This document shows positions 36,962 to 45,506 of a DNA stretch of 64,000 nucleotides, one piece after another. The stretch is from assembly GCA_030654805.1 (NCBI GenBank), contig JAURWR010000072.1:1-64000 (forward strand), in the 5' to 3' direction. Position 1 is the first letter of the stretch. Each line of letters begins with the position of its first letter. The notes beneath the pieces were generated by a model that was not told the origin of the DNA, ran no database searches, and worked only from the letters and a program-made list of their open reading frames with translations. The stretch comes from Burkholderiaceae bacterium (GTDB taxonomy: Bacteria > Pseudomonadota > Gammaproteobacteria > Burkholderiales > Burkholderiaceae_C). The position numbers and the translations under genes were made by a program.

Positions 36962-37954
36962 ATGGACTTCCTGATCCCCCTCGTCTCGGCTGATTTCCTG
37001 GGCAAGCCCGCCTGGGTCTGGCTTGCCTTCGTCGGCATCGTGTTCACGCTCCTGGCGTTCGACCTGGGCGTCCTGCACAACGACGACCACGAGATCGGCG
37101 TGCGAGAAAGCCTGCTGCTCTCCGCCGGCTATGTCAGCGTGGCACTGCTGTTCGGTGCCTGGGTCTGGTGGTATCTGGGCCCGCAGAGTGGCATGGACTA
37201 CTACACCGGCTACATGATCGAGAAGTCGCTGTCGATGGACAACGTCTTCGTGATCGCGCTGATCTTCGGCTTCTTTGCGATCCCGCGGCAATACCAGCAC
37301 CGCGTGCTGTTCTGGGGCATCCTGGGCGTGATCGTGCTGCGCGCCATCATGATCGGCCTGGGCGCGACGCTGGTCAACGAGTTCAGCTGGGTCCTGTACC
37401 TGTTCGGCGCGTTCCTGATCTTCACCGGCATCAAGATGTGGATCATTGCCGATCACGTACCGGACATCGCGAAGAACCCGCTGCTGAAATACCTGAAGCA
37501 GCACCTGCGCGTGACGGACGGTCTGCGCGGAAACGCCTTCTGGGTGCGGGAAAGCGACCCCGCCACGGGCAGGCTCGAACGTTTCGCAACGCCGCTGTTC
37601 CTCGCCTTGGTGCTGGTGGAGTTCGTCGACCTGGTGTTCGCGGTTGACTCCGTGCCGGCGATCCTTGCCATCACCACAGACCCGTTCATCGTCTACACGA
37701 GCAACATCTTTGCGATCCTGGGCCTGCGCGCGCTGTACTTCGCGCTGGCAGCCATGATCCACCGCTTCAAGTACCTGAAGTACGCGCTGGCCCTGGTGCT
37801 GGTGTTCATCGGTTCCAAGATCTTCCTGGTCGGCATCATCGGCAAGATTCCCGCGGTGATCTCGCTGAGCGTGACGTTCGGTCTGATTGCCGGCGGCGTG
37901 CTGGTCTCGCTGTGGAAGACCCGGGGGCAGCCCGCTGTCGCCGAGTCCACATGA
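36962..37954 (+). CDS. terC: TerC/Alx family membrane protein
   Basis: A 330-residue protein with about nine helices. It has the family motifs AFDLGVLHNDDHEIGVRESL and EKSLSMDNVFVIALIFGFF, and EFVDLVFAVDSVPAILAI in the second half, which carry the membrane acidic residues. Members export manganese or act in tellurite and pH stress. Followed at once by exoD and a CopD-like gene, suggesting a membrane stress unit. No yybP-ykoY riboswitch was recognised upstream. Confidence 0.9.
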   Translation: MDFLIPLVSADFLGKPAWVWLAFVGIVFTLLAFDLGVLHNDDHEIGVRESLLLSAGYVSVALLFGAWVWWYLGPQSGMDYYTGYMIEKSLSMDNVFVIALIFGFFAIPRQYQHRVLFWGILGVIVLRAIMIGLGATLVNEFSWVLYLFGAFLIFTGIKMWIIADHVPDIAKNPLLKYLKQHLRVTDGLRGNAFWVRESDPATGRLERFATPLFLALVLVEFVDLVFAVDSVPAILAITTDPFIVYTSNIFAILGLRALYFALAAMIHRFKYLKYALALVLVFIGSKIFLVGIIGKIPAVISLSVTFGLIAGGVLVSLWKTRGQPAVAEST

Positions 37955-37966
37955 CGCCGCCGATCT

Positions 37967-38551
37967 GTGCAGCGGTTGCGCGACGCAGCCGCCGCCATCC
38001 AGGACGAGCGGGTGTCGATGCGGGCGATGGCGCAAGCCCACGGCCCCGAGGCCCAAGGGAGCTTGCTTCTGCTGCTGGCCATGCCCTGCCTTCTGCCGGT
38101 ACCCGGCGTGGGCACGGTGCTCGGGCTGGGCATGGCGGCGCTGGCGGTCGCCATGTGGCGGGGTCACTGTGCGCCATGCTTGCCACAACGGATGGCCGAG
38201 CTTGAACTGCCGCGCCACTGGGCCCAGCGGGTGCTGGTCGGGTTGGCCTCTGCCTACGCCCTGGCTGGGCGCCATGCCAGGGCTCGGCTGAGCCACCTCG
38301 CCATTTCCGGCCGACGGTCGGCGACGGCGCTCGCCGTTGGGCTGATGGCCACCATCGTCGTGATGCCGATTCCCTTCGGTAACCTGCTCCCTGCCGTGGC
38401 GCTGGTGTTCATCGGGCTGGGGCTGGTGTTTCGCGATGGGGTGGCAGTGATCTTGGGGCTGCTGATGTCAGGGGTGGCATTGGCTGCCACGACCGGCCTG
38501 TTGCTGATAGCCTGGACCTGGGGCAGCGAGTGGATCCGGGGATGGGTTTGA
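37967..38551 (+). CDS. exoD: ExoD family membrane protein
   Basis: A 194-residue protein with four or five hydrophobic segments. Typical ExoD features are present: an N-terminal amphipathic helix, LLLLAMPCLLPVPGVGTVLG, and MATIVVMPIPFGNLLPAVAL. ExoD was named for exopolysaccharide synthesis but its exact function is unclear. The start is GTG 37967, 12 bases past the terC stop; no ATG is in frame nearby. Confidence 0.78.
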   Translation: MQRLRDAAAAIQDERVSMRAMAQAHGPEAQGSLLLLLAMPCLLPVPGVGTVLGLGMAALAVAMWRGHCAPCLPQRMAELELPRHWAQRVLVGLASAYALAGRHARARLSHLAISGRRSATALAVGLMATIVVMPIPFGNLLPAVALVFIGLGLVFRDGVAVILGLLMSGVALAATTGLLLIAWTWGSEWIRGWV

Positions 38552-38570
38552 GATTGAATGGGACTGATCG

Positions 38571-39046
38571 ATGATCTACGCGACCCTCAAGACTGTTCAT
38601 GTGCTGTCCATCATCGTATGGATCGGTGGCATGGTGTTTGCGCACTTCTTCTTGCGACCGGCGGTCGCTCAGCTGGAGGTGCCGCTGCGGCTGCGACTGA
38701 TGCACGATGTGCTCGGGCGCTTCTTCCAAGCCGTACTTGTGGCCTCGCTGCTGACTCTGGCCAGCGGCGTGTGGATGCTGGGTCGTGTGGCCAAGCAGGT
38801 GGTGCAGTCGGGGGCAACTTCGAGATGCCGCTGGCCTGGACCGTCATGGCGGTGCTGGGAGTCGTCATGGTGGCGATCTTCATGCACATCCGCTTCGCGC
38901 TTTTCAAGAGGCTCGGCCGGGCCGTGGCAATGTCCGAGTGGGCCGACGGTGGCGCGGCCCTGGCGCAGATTCGCACATGGGTCTCGATCAACCTCGGCCT
39001 GGGTGTCTTGGTGCTGATCGTGACGCTGATGCGCTGGATGACCTGA
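38571..39046 (+). pseudogene. CopD-family membrane protein, frame-shifted
   Basis: The first 81 codons (MIYATLKTVHVLSIIVWIGG start) and the rest (MPLAWTVMAVLGVVMVAIF onward to TLMRWMT) belong to one protein but lie in different frames. The shift falls in the GGGGG run at 38810-38814; adding one G gives a continuous 158-residue protein with four helices. This may be a real mutation or a sequencing error. CopD-like proteins are small integral membrane proteins, some involved in copper or haem handling. Confidence 0.72.
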
Positions 39047-39789
39047 GTCCGGAACCTGCAGACCATTTCCCTGCGTCGTAGACGGCACCGATGTGGTCAG
39101 CCGACCAAGCAGCCTGCCCAATCACAGACACGGCGAAGGCGCCCGGGGTGACGTCGTTGAAGAGGGCGGACCGTAAGCGCCAGGTCAGTGCCCCTCCGAG
39201 GGTGACCAACGAGAGGCCGTAGTTCGCCGCTGCCGACGGGTTTCACGTCAGCAAGCGCGCATGCGCCCGGGTCTGACGGAAGCTGCAGCCGGTGGGGTCG
39301 CTCATCGCGACGGGAATGACCGGTCTACTGTTGGACTGCCAACTGCTGTGGGTCGGGGGTGCCAGTTCACCTCGCACCCAACCGGTCGTTCGATTCCAGA
39401 CCGCCGTCACGGATTGCCGAGCAACCGGTCTCGATGGTGAAGCGGTCGTAAGAGCGTCTGGCCGTCGAATGACCGCTGACGGTCGGCGCCGTCGTTCAGC
39501 CCATATGCCGCGACTGACTCACTTCAGTCTTCAGCGGCCAAACCCTGTGCTCGATCATTCCGAATTGGCTCACCACCTCAATCCTTAGCTATTCGCGGAA
39601 TAGGGGCAACTCCAACTCCATTCAGATCAAAAAGCGCCCGATGCCTGCGCCAGTGCGCACGCTGAGACCGCCGGTAACTGGGGAGCCCGCCTGTCGCTCG
39701 GCGTTTACCAGCCCCGACGCAGAGATGCCCGCTGATAGCATTTCGCGGTTGCTGGCGCAGACCAGTTCGAGTTCCGATGGAGACAAGAC
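39047..39789. other. 743-base non-coding region at the edge of the phenol cluster
   Basis: No credible gene was found on either strand between the CopD-like gene and the dmpR-type regulator. Short frames such as 39292-39588 lack ribosome sites and recognisable features. A 6-base palindrome, CTATTC-GCG-GAATAG, lies at 39589-39603. Base composition is less GC-rich at 39500-39640. The region probably holds the regulator promoter and decayed island-end sequence. Confidence 0.45.
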
Positions 39790-41442
39790 GTGGGTGACCT
39801 GCTGTCCCTGCTTCGCTTCGATGCTGAATCCGGCCTGATCTGGCTTGACGAGCAGCGCATGCTGCTGCTCCACACACGGGCGTTTGCTGAATTGCGCAAG
39901 GAGCTGCTGGATTCGCTCGGCGTCGAGCGCGCGCGCGGACTGCTGGTGCGTATGGGTTTCGCCTCCGGTCAGCGCGATGGTGAAATGGCGGTGCGCGAGC
40001 GGCGCGGCGGCATGCGCACTGAAGACGCGTTCCTGCTCGGCCCGCAACTGCATTCGCTCGAAGGCGCGGTGAGTGTCGAGAAAGTGCAGCTTGAAATCGA
40101 CTTGGTGAATGGCCATTTCTTCGGCGATTTCTTCTGGGAAAACGCGTGGGAGTGCGAAGCGCACTCGGCTGATTTCGGCTACGGCGACGACCCGCAGTGC
40201 TGGACGCAGATCGGCTACGCCTCGGGCTACACCAGCGCCTTCATGGGTCGGCTGGTGGTGTTCAAGGAGGTCGAGTGCCGCAGCATGGGCGACAGCCGCT
40301 GCCGCATCCTGGGACAGCCAGCGGAAGAGTGGAAGGACGAGAGCTACATCGACCTGTTCCGCCGGACGAACATCGCCTCCAAGCTGATTGAATTCAACAT
40401 CGGCCTCGAACACATCCGTACCGTGCAAGCGCGGCGTGAATACGACCAGACACTGGTTGGCGTGTCACCGGGGTTTCGCGCGGCGTTCGATTTGCTCCGC
40501 AGTGCAGCGGCCAGCGCGATCACCGTGCTGCTGCTCGGCGAAACCGGTGTCGGCAAGGAGTTGTTCGCGCGCTGGCTGCACGACAACGGGCCACGCGCGA
40601 AAGGGCCGTTCATCGCGGTCAACTGCGCGGCCATCCCGGCCGACCTGATCGAGGCCGAGCTGTTTGGCGTCGAGAAGGGCGCTTACACCGGCGCTCACCA
40701 TGCCCGTGCCGGCCGCTTCGAGCGCGCCAGCGGGGGCACGCTGTTCCTCGACGAGGCTGGCGATCTGCCGCTGTCGGCGCAGGTCAAGCTGCTGCGTGTG
40801 CTGCAGACCGGCGAGGTCGAGCGGCTGGGATCCGAAGACACGCTGAAGGTCGATGTGCGCATCGTTGCGGCGACCAATGTCAACCTGCAGCAGGCGATGC
40901 AGACAGGCAAGTTCCGCAGCGATCTGTTCTACCGGCTCAACACCTTCCCGATCACCATCCCGCCGCTGCGCGAACGCGCCGCCGACATCCCGGCGCTGGT
41001 CACGCGCTTCGTCGAGAAGTACAGCGGGATCTACGGCAAGACGCTGCGCGGCCTGACCGACAAGGCGATGCGCGACGTGATGGACCACCCCTGGCCCGGC
41101 AACATCCGCGAGCTGGAGAACGTGATCGAGCGTGCGGTGCTGCTCGCGTCCGACAACGGCACGATCGAGGCCTGCCATCTGTGGGGCGCGCTGCCCACGG
41201 CGCGCCGCGGCGGGCAGATCACGCCGCGCGGCGAGGTCACCGAGAAGCCCGTCGACGTGCTCGACGCGCTGTGCGACCAGGTGCTGCGCGAGCACATCGG
41301 CATCGCGTCGTTGGAAATGCGGCTGATGCAGACCGCCATGCAGCGCGCCAAGGGAAACCTGTCGCAGGCCGCGCGCCTGCTCGGCATCACCCGCCCGCAA
41401 CTGGCCTACCGGCTGAAAAAGGAAGGCCTGCCGGCCGCGTGA
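39790..41442 (+). CDS. dmpR: phenol-responsive sigma-54-dependent activator, DmpR/MopR type
   Basis: A 550-residue regulator with three parts. The V4R sensor domain (about 1-190) keeps His-88 and Trp-116, in register with the phenol-contacting His-106 and Trp-134 of MopR. Cys-137, Glu-160, Cys-163 and Cys-171 match the MopR zinc site with the same spacing. The AAA+ domain has Walker A GETGVGKE, the sigma-54 contact loop GAYTGA and Walker B GGTLFLDE. A Fis-type helix-turn-helix ends the protein (AKGNLSQAARLLGITR). GTG 39790 is the start because GGAG sits 7 bases upstream and stops lie just before. It should activate dmpKLMNOP when phenol is present. Confidence 0.93.
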   Translation: MGDLLSLLRFDAESGLIWLDEQRMLLLHTRAFAELRKELLDSLGVERARGLLVRMGFASGQRDGEMAVRERRGGMRTEDAFLLGPQLHSLEGAVSVEKVQLEIDLVNGHFFGDFFWENAWECEAHSADFGYGDDPQCWTQIGYASGYTSAFMGRLVVFKEVECRSMGDSRCRILGQPAEEWKDESYIDLFRRTNIASKLIEFNIGLEHIRTVQARREYDQTLVGVSPGFRAAFDLLRSAAASAITVLLLGETGVGKELFARWLHDNGPRAKGPFIAVNCAAIPADLIEAELFGVEKGAYTGAHHARAGRFERASGGTLFLDEAGDLPLSAQVKLLRVLQTGEVERLGSEDTLKVDVRIVAATNVNLQQAMQTGKFRSDLFYRLNTFPITIPPLRERAADIPALVTRFVEKYSGIYGKTLRGLTDKAMRDVMDHPWPGNIRELENVIERAVLLASDNGTIEACHLWGALPTARRGGQITPRGEVTEKPVDVLDALCDQVLREHIGIASLEMRLMQTAMQRAKGNLSQAARLLGITRPQLAYRLKKEGLPAA

Positions 41443-41482
41443 GCGTCGGGTGGGTGGCGTCGTCGTGCGCCCGCTGGGGCGT

Positions 41483-41498
41483 TTGATCATTTGATCAA
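41483..41498 (+). promoter_or_regulatory. upstream activator site for the DmpR-type regulator
   Basis: TTGATCATTTGATCAA is a palindrome with 7-base arms (TTGATCA, TGATCAA) and a TT centre. It matches the known XylR/DmpR site TTGATCAATTGATCAA at 15 of 16 positions. It lies about 100 bases upstream of the -24 element, a usual distance. A second site was not clear. Confidence 0.82.
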
Positions 41499-41596
41499 GC
41501 TGCACCGCAGCAAGTCACCAAATCGGCATTCGGGAGTTCCCGCAGTTCGCGCGGCTTCGAAAAGCGATCTCAATCGAATCAAGGACTTACAGCGTC

Positions 41597-41611
41597 TGGC
41601 CCGTCCATTGC
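41597..41611 (+). promoter_or_regulatory. sigma-54 promoter (-24/-12) of dmpKLMNOP
   Basis: TGGCCCGTCCATTGC has the invariant GG and GC spaced by exactly ten bases, and TTGC at -12. It lies 54 bases before dmpK and downstream of the DmpR-type palindrome, so both parts of a sigma-54 control region are present. Confidence 0.85.
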
Positions 41612-41664
41612 GCTGATGTCTGTGGGTGGCAATTCCGCCCCCGCCGATGTGATGGATTGAACAA

Positions 41665-41943
41665 GTGACCACCCAGCCCGACCCGCACCGCCTGGCATCG
41701 GCCGCCACGCTGACCGGCCAGCCTTGCTTCGTGCGGGTGACCGGCACGCGGGCTGCGCGCTTCGTCGAGTTCGAGTTCGCGATCGGCGATCCCGAACTGG
41801 CGGTCGAGTTGATCTTGCAGTTCGAGCAGTTCCGCGAATTCTGCGACTGCCACGAGGTCACGCACCTGACGCCTGAAGAAGGCGCGCGACTCGACTACGA
41901 GCGGATGAAGTGGCGTTACGGCCAGCCAGGCGTCGATCACTGA
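41665..41943 (+). CDS. dmpK: phenol hydroxylase auxiliary subunit
   Basis: A 92-residue DmpK/PhK protein (FVRVTGTRAARFVEFEF, LILQFEQFREFCDC). In Pseudomonas DmpK is needed to assemble active phenol hydroxylase, probably by helping iron loading. The start is GTG 41665; the nearest ATG at 41652 is followed by a stop. It is the first gene of the operon under the sigma-54 promoter. Confidence 0.88.
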   Translation: MTTQPDPHRLASAATLTGQPCFVRVTGTRAARFVEFEFAIGDPELAVELILQFEQFREFCDCHEVTHLTPEEGARLDYERMKWRYGQPGVDH

Positions 41944-41987
41944 TCGCAGCGCGCCCGAAAACAACAGAGAGTCATCAGGAGACAGCA

Positions 41988-43052
41988 GTGCAAGTCGACA
42001 TCAAGACCTCGGACGTGCGTCCGATCCGGCAGACGTTTTCGCATGTAGCGCGCCACATCGGCGGCGACAAGCCGGCGTCGCGCTACCAGGAAGCGACCTT
42101 GGGCATGCAGCCGATGGTCAACTTTCATTACCGGCCGCTCTGGGAGCCCGAGCGCGAGCTGTACGACCAGCGCCGCACCGCCATCCAGATGGCCGACTGG
42201 TACACCTTCAAGGACCCGCGCCACTTCTATTACGGCGTCTACACGATGACGCGCGCCAAGCAGCAGGAAGGTGCCGACCGCCAGTTCGAATTCGCCGACA
42301 AGCGCCGTCTGATTGCTCAGGCGGACGAGGCCACGCGGGCCTCGATCCAGCAGGTGCTGGTGCCGCTGCGCCACTACGAGTGGGGCGCCAACATGAACAA
42401 CGACTACGTCTGCGCCTACGGTTACGGCACGGCGATCACGCAGCCCTGCATCTTTGCGGCGATGGACCGGCTCGGCATCGCTCAGTACCTGTCGCGACTC
42501 GGCTTGCAGCTCGATGGCAACCAGGGCAAGTCACTCGCCGCCGGCAAGCAGGCGTGGCTCGAACTGCCGGCCTGGCAGGGCGTGCGCCGGATGATGGAAA
42601 ACCTGTTCGTCACCAAGGACTGGTTCGAGCTGTTCCTCGCGCAGAACCTGGTGTTCGACGGCCTGGTCTACCCGCTGATCTACCGCCAGTACATCAATGC
42701 CGTCAGCCCCGCCACCGGCAACGGCCTGGCGATGCTGACCGAGTTCATGAGCGACTGGCACGACGAGACCACGCGCTGGGTCGATGCGACCGTGAAGACC
42801 GCCGCCGACGAATCGCCGGCCAACGCCCAACAGTTGACGCAGTGGTACCAAGTGTGGATCGATGAGTTGGCGCGAGCGATCGAGCCGCTGGCCGCACTGG
42901 CGCTGGGCGCGGCGGGGTCGGAGGCCCTGGCTTCGATCAAGGACGATCTCGATGCACGTGCCGTGCGCCTGGGCATCAAGGCGAAGGTCGTTGCGGCCGC
43001 CACGGCATCGGTCGTCAAGCCAGCCACAGCGCCAGCCGGAGTCGTCGCATGA
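41988..43052 (+). CDS. dmpL: phenol hydroxylase beta subunit (P1)
   Basis: A 354-residue structural subunit of the multicomponent phenol 2-monooxygenase. It has the ferritin-like helices of diiron monooxygenase beta chains (WYTFKDPRHFYYGVYTMTRA, RHYEWGANMNNDYVCAYGYG) and no iron-binding E-x2-H pairs. GTG 41988 has AGGAGA 5 bases upstream; the longer frame from 41910 overlaps dmpK and is rejected. It packs with DmpN and DmpO. Confidence 0.93.
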   Translation: MQVDIKTSDVRPIRQTFSHVARHIGGDKPASRYQEATLGMQPMVNFHYRPLWEPERELYDQRRTAIQMADWYTFKDPRHFYYGVYTMTRAKQQEGADRQFEFADKRRLIAQADEATRASIQQVLVPLRHYEWGANMNNDYVCAYGYGTAITQPCIFAAMDRLGIAQYLSRLGLQLDGNQGKSLAAGKQAWLELPAWQGVRRMMENLFVTKDWFELFLAQNLVFDGLVYPLIYRQYINAVSPATGNGLAMLTEFMSDWHDETTRWVDATVKTAADESPANAQQLTQWYQVWIDELARAIEPLAALALGAAGSEALASIKDDLDARAVRLGIKAKVVAAATASVVKPATAPAGVVA

Positions 43053-43339
43053 ACGCCGTCATAGAACGTCCGCTGCAGCCGGTCTTTATCGCGCTGCAAC
43101 TGGGTGACATCGCTCGCAGCATCGTCGAAGCCATCGTCGCCGACAACCCGACGGCCACCGTCACCGACTACCCGGCGATGGTGAAGATCGAAGCGCTGGG
43201 CCGCTTGGTGATTCGACGTGCGTCGGTCGAAGAACGCATCGGTCGCGATTGGGATCTGCAGGAACTCCACCTCAGCCTGATCTCGCTGTCCGGAAGCATC
43301 GACGAGACCGACGACGAGTTTTGCCTGCATTGGGGATGA
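43049..43339 (+). CDS. dmpM: phenol hydroxylase regulatory component (P2)
   Basis: A 96-residue cofactor-less effector protein, overlapping dmpL by four bases (ATGA). It has the MmoB/DmpM fold pattern with FIALQLGDIARSIVEAI and ATVTDYPAMVKIEALGRLVI. It binds the hydroxylase and tunes oxygen activation. Confidence 0.92.
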   Translation: MNAVIERPLQPVFIALQLGDIARSIVEAIVADNPTATVTDYPAMVKIEALGRLVIRRASVEERIGRDWDLQELHLSLISLSGSIDETDDEFCLHWG

Positions 43340-43423
43340 GTTCTCCACCACGCCACCTTCCGATGCCTCAGCAGATCTTTTATTCCTCTCACCTTTCGTG
43401 AACCCCGCAGTAAGGACACACCG

Positions 43424-45043
43424 ATGAGCATTGCCACCCCCTCCAGCGCCGCCCCCACCGCCACCCGCCCCGCGCCCCGCCTCGGGCTGAAGGAACGCTA
43501 CGGGATGATGACCCGTGATCTCGGCTGGGAGACGACCTACCAGTCGATGGACGACGTGTTTCCGTTCGACCAGTTCGAAGGCATCAAGATCCACGACTGG
43601 GACAAGTGGGAAGACCCGTTCCGTCTGACGATGGAGTCGTACTGGAAGTTCCAGGGCGAGAAGGAAAAGAAGCTCTACGCGATCATCGACGCGTTCCAGC
43701 AGAACAACGGCCAGTTCAACATCAGCGACCCGCGCTATCTGAACACGCTGAAGCTGTTCCTGACCGGCGTGTCGCCGCTCGAATACGCGGCGCACCGCGG
43801 TTACGCGATGGCAGGGCGCTCGTTCCGCGGCGTCGGCGCGCGGGTGGCCTGCCAGATGCAGTCGATCGACGAGTTGCGCCACGCGCAGACGCAGTTCCAC
43901 ACGATCAGCCACTTCAACAAGTACTTCCACGGGCTGCACGATCCGCAGCACATGTACGACCGGGTCTGGTATCTGTCGGTGCCGAAGTCGTACTTCGAGG
44001 ACGCGATGAGCGCCGGCCCGTTCGAGTTCATCACCGCGATCTCGTTCAGCTTCGAGTACGTGCTGACCAACCTGCTGTTCATGCCGTTCATGAGCGGCGC
44101 GGCCTACAACGGCGACATGGCCACGGTCACCTTCGGCTTCTCGGCGCAGAGCGATGAATCGCGTCACATGACGCTGGGCCTCGAGGTCGTCAAGTTCATG
44201 CTCGAGCAGGACCCGGCCAACGTGCCGATCGTGCAGAAGTGGGTCGACAAGTGGTTCTGGCGCGGCTACCGGCTGCTCACGCTGGTCAGCATGATGATGG
44301 ACTACATGCTGCCCAAGCGCGTGATGAGCTGGTCGGAGGCGTGGGAGATGTACTTCGAGAAGAACGGCGGCGCGCTGTTCGAGGATTTGTCGCGCTACGG
44401 CATCCGCATGCCGAAATACCACGAGGTCGCCGCCAAGGAAAAAGGCCGCCTGTCACACGATGCTTGGGCCGCGTTCAACAACTACGGCCACGCCGCCGAC
44501 TTCAATACCTGGGTGCCGAAGCCCGACGAGATGGCCTGGCTGTCGGAGAAGTACCCCGAGACCTTCGACCGCCTGTACCGCCCTCGCTTCGAATGGCTGG
44601 CCGAGCAGGAGAAGCACAACGGCAAGATGTGGCGCAACCCCACCTTGCCGATGCTGTGCCAGACCTGTCAGGTGCCGTGCATCTTCACCGAGCCCGACGA
44701 CCCGACGACGATCTGCCTGCGCGAGACCAGCTACCACGGCATGAAGTACCACTTCTGCTCCGACGGCTGCAAGGACATCTTCGAGGACGAGCCCGAAAAG
44801 TACGTGCAAGCCTGGTTGCCGGTGCACCAGATCTACCAGGGCAACTGCTTTCCCGAAGGCGCCGATCCCACCGCGCCGGGCTTCGATGCGCTGGCCGAGG
44901 TGCTGAAGTACTACCACCTGGTGCCGGGTGCCGACAGCGGCGACTTCAACACATCGCCCGACCGACTGAACTGGGAGCGCTGGACCGGGCAGGACCTGTC
45001 CGATGCGGCGAGCCCGGCCACGCCAGCCCCGAAAGCGGCCTGA
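43424..45043 (+). CDS. dmpN: phenol hydroxylase large (alpha) subunit, diiron centre (P3)
   Basis: A 539-residue catalytic subunit. All six iron ligands are present and in the same relative spacing as in DmpN: Glu-120, Glu-150, His-153, Glu-211, Glu-245 and His-248 (DELRHAQ and DESRHMT). It hydroxylates phenol to catechol. Residues 1-18 form an Ala/Pro-rich N-terminal extension compared with Pseudomonas DmpN (517 residues). A YHS-like cysteine segment (CQTCQVPC, HFCSDGCKDIFEDEPEKY) lies near residues 410-460. An 84-base gap separates it from dmpM. Confidence 0.96.
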   Translation: MSIATPSSAAPTATRPAPRLGLKERYGMMTRDLGWETTYQSMDDVFPFDQFEGIKIHDWDKWEDPFRLTMESYWKFQGEKEKKLYAIIDAFQQNNGQFNISDPRYLNTLKLFLTGVSPLEYAAHRGYAMAGRSFRGVGARVACQMQSIDELRHAQTQFHTISHFNKYFHGLHDPQHMYDRVWYLSVPKSYFEDAMSAGPFEFITAISFSFEYVLTNLLFMPFMSGAAYNGDMATVTFGFSAQSDESRHMTLGLEVVKFMLEQDPANVPIVQKWVDKWFWRGYRLLTLVSMMMDYMLPKRVMSWSEAWEMYFEKNGGALFEDLSRYGIRMPKYHEVAAKEKGRLSHDAWAAFNNYGHAADFNTWVPKPDEMAWLSEKYPETFDRLYRPRFEWLAEQEKHNGKMWRNPTLPMLCQTCQVPCIFTEPDDPTTICLRETSYHGMKYHFCSDGCKDIFEDEPEKYVQAWLPVHQIYQGNCFPEGADPTAPGFDALAEVLKYYHLVPGADSGDFNTSPDRLNWERWTGQDLSDAASPATPAPKAA

Positions 45044-45124
45044 GCTTCTGACCCCCTGACTCCGCGATCCCCCGAGTGCGCTTCGGCGCGCCCGGTGGAG
45101 ACGCACGCCCCGAGGACGCCCACC

Positions 45125-45487
45125 ATGCCCATCGTTGCACTGAAACCCGGCTACACCGGCACCGTCACCGACTCCGAAGACCGGTTCCACGGCAAACGCC
45201 TGCTTTACATCTGCTGGGACCACCACCTGCTGTTCTGCTCCCCGCTGTGCCTTCCGCTGCCACCGGATATGCCGTTCGGCGCGCTGATCGATGCGGTGCT
45301 GCCTGGCGCTTACGGCAGCCACCCCGACTTCGCGAAGATCGATTGGTCGACGGTGCAGTGGCTCGATTCGGGCAAGCCTTTCAAACCCGATCTGTCGAAG
45401 TCGCTGGCCGACAACGGGCTGGTTCACAAGTCGGTGATCCGCTTTCGCACGCCGGGTCTGAATGGCCTGCAAGGCTCGTGCAGTTGA
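45125..45487 (+). CDS. dmpO: phenol hydroxylase gamma subunit (P4)
   Basis: A 120-residue small hydroxylase subunit starting MPIVALKPGYTGTVTDSEDRF. It has the DmpO patterns ICWDHHLLFCSPLCLP and WLDSGKPFKPDLSKSL. It completes the (alpha-beta-gamma)2 hydroxylase. The frame starts earlier at 45095 but the family start is at 45125. Confidence 0.93.
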   Translation: MPIVALKPGYTGTVTDSEDRFHGKRLLYICWDHHLLFCSPLCLPLPPDMPFGALIDAVLPGAYGSHPDFAKIDWSTVQWLDSGKPFKPDLSKSLADNGLVHKSVIRFRTPGLNGLQGSCS

Positions 45488-45506
45488 GCCACTGGACGGC
45501 ACCGCG

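Noticed and set aside
38571-39046. Programmed ribosomal frameshift in the CopD-like gene
   Set aside because: The G run is short, there is no slippery heptamer or clear stimulatory structure, and the family is not known to use frameshifting.
38988-39209. Minus-strand 73-codon frame at the end of the CopD-like gene
   Set aside because: It begins like a strand-rich fragment (VTLGGALTWRLRSALF) but soon runs into sequence antisense to the CopD-like gene; no family could be assigned.
39292-39588. 98-codon frame upstream of the phenol regulator
   Set aside because: No ribosome site, no hydrophobic or domain pattern, and the region looks decayed.
31245-39789. Direct repeats of the icd 3' end as attachment sites
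   Set aside because: No copy of the last 20 or so bases of icd was recognised by reading downstream, so no att site is claimed.
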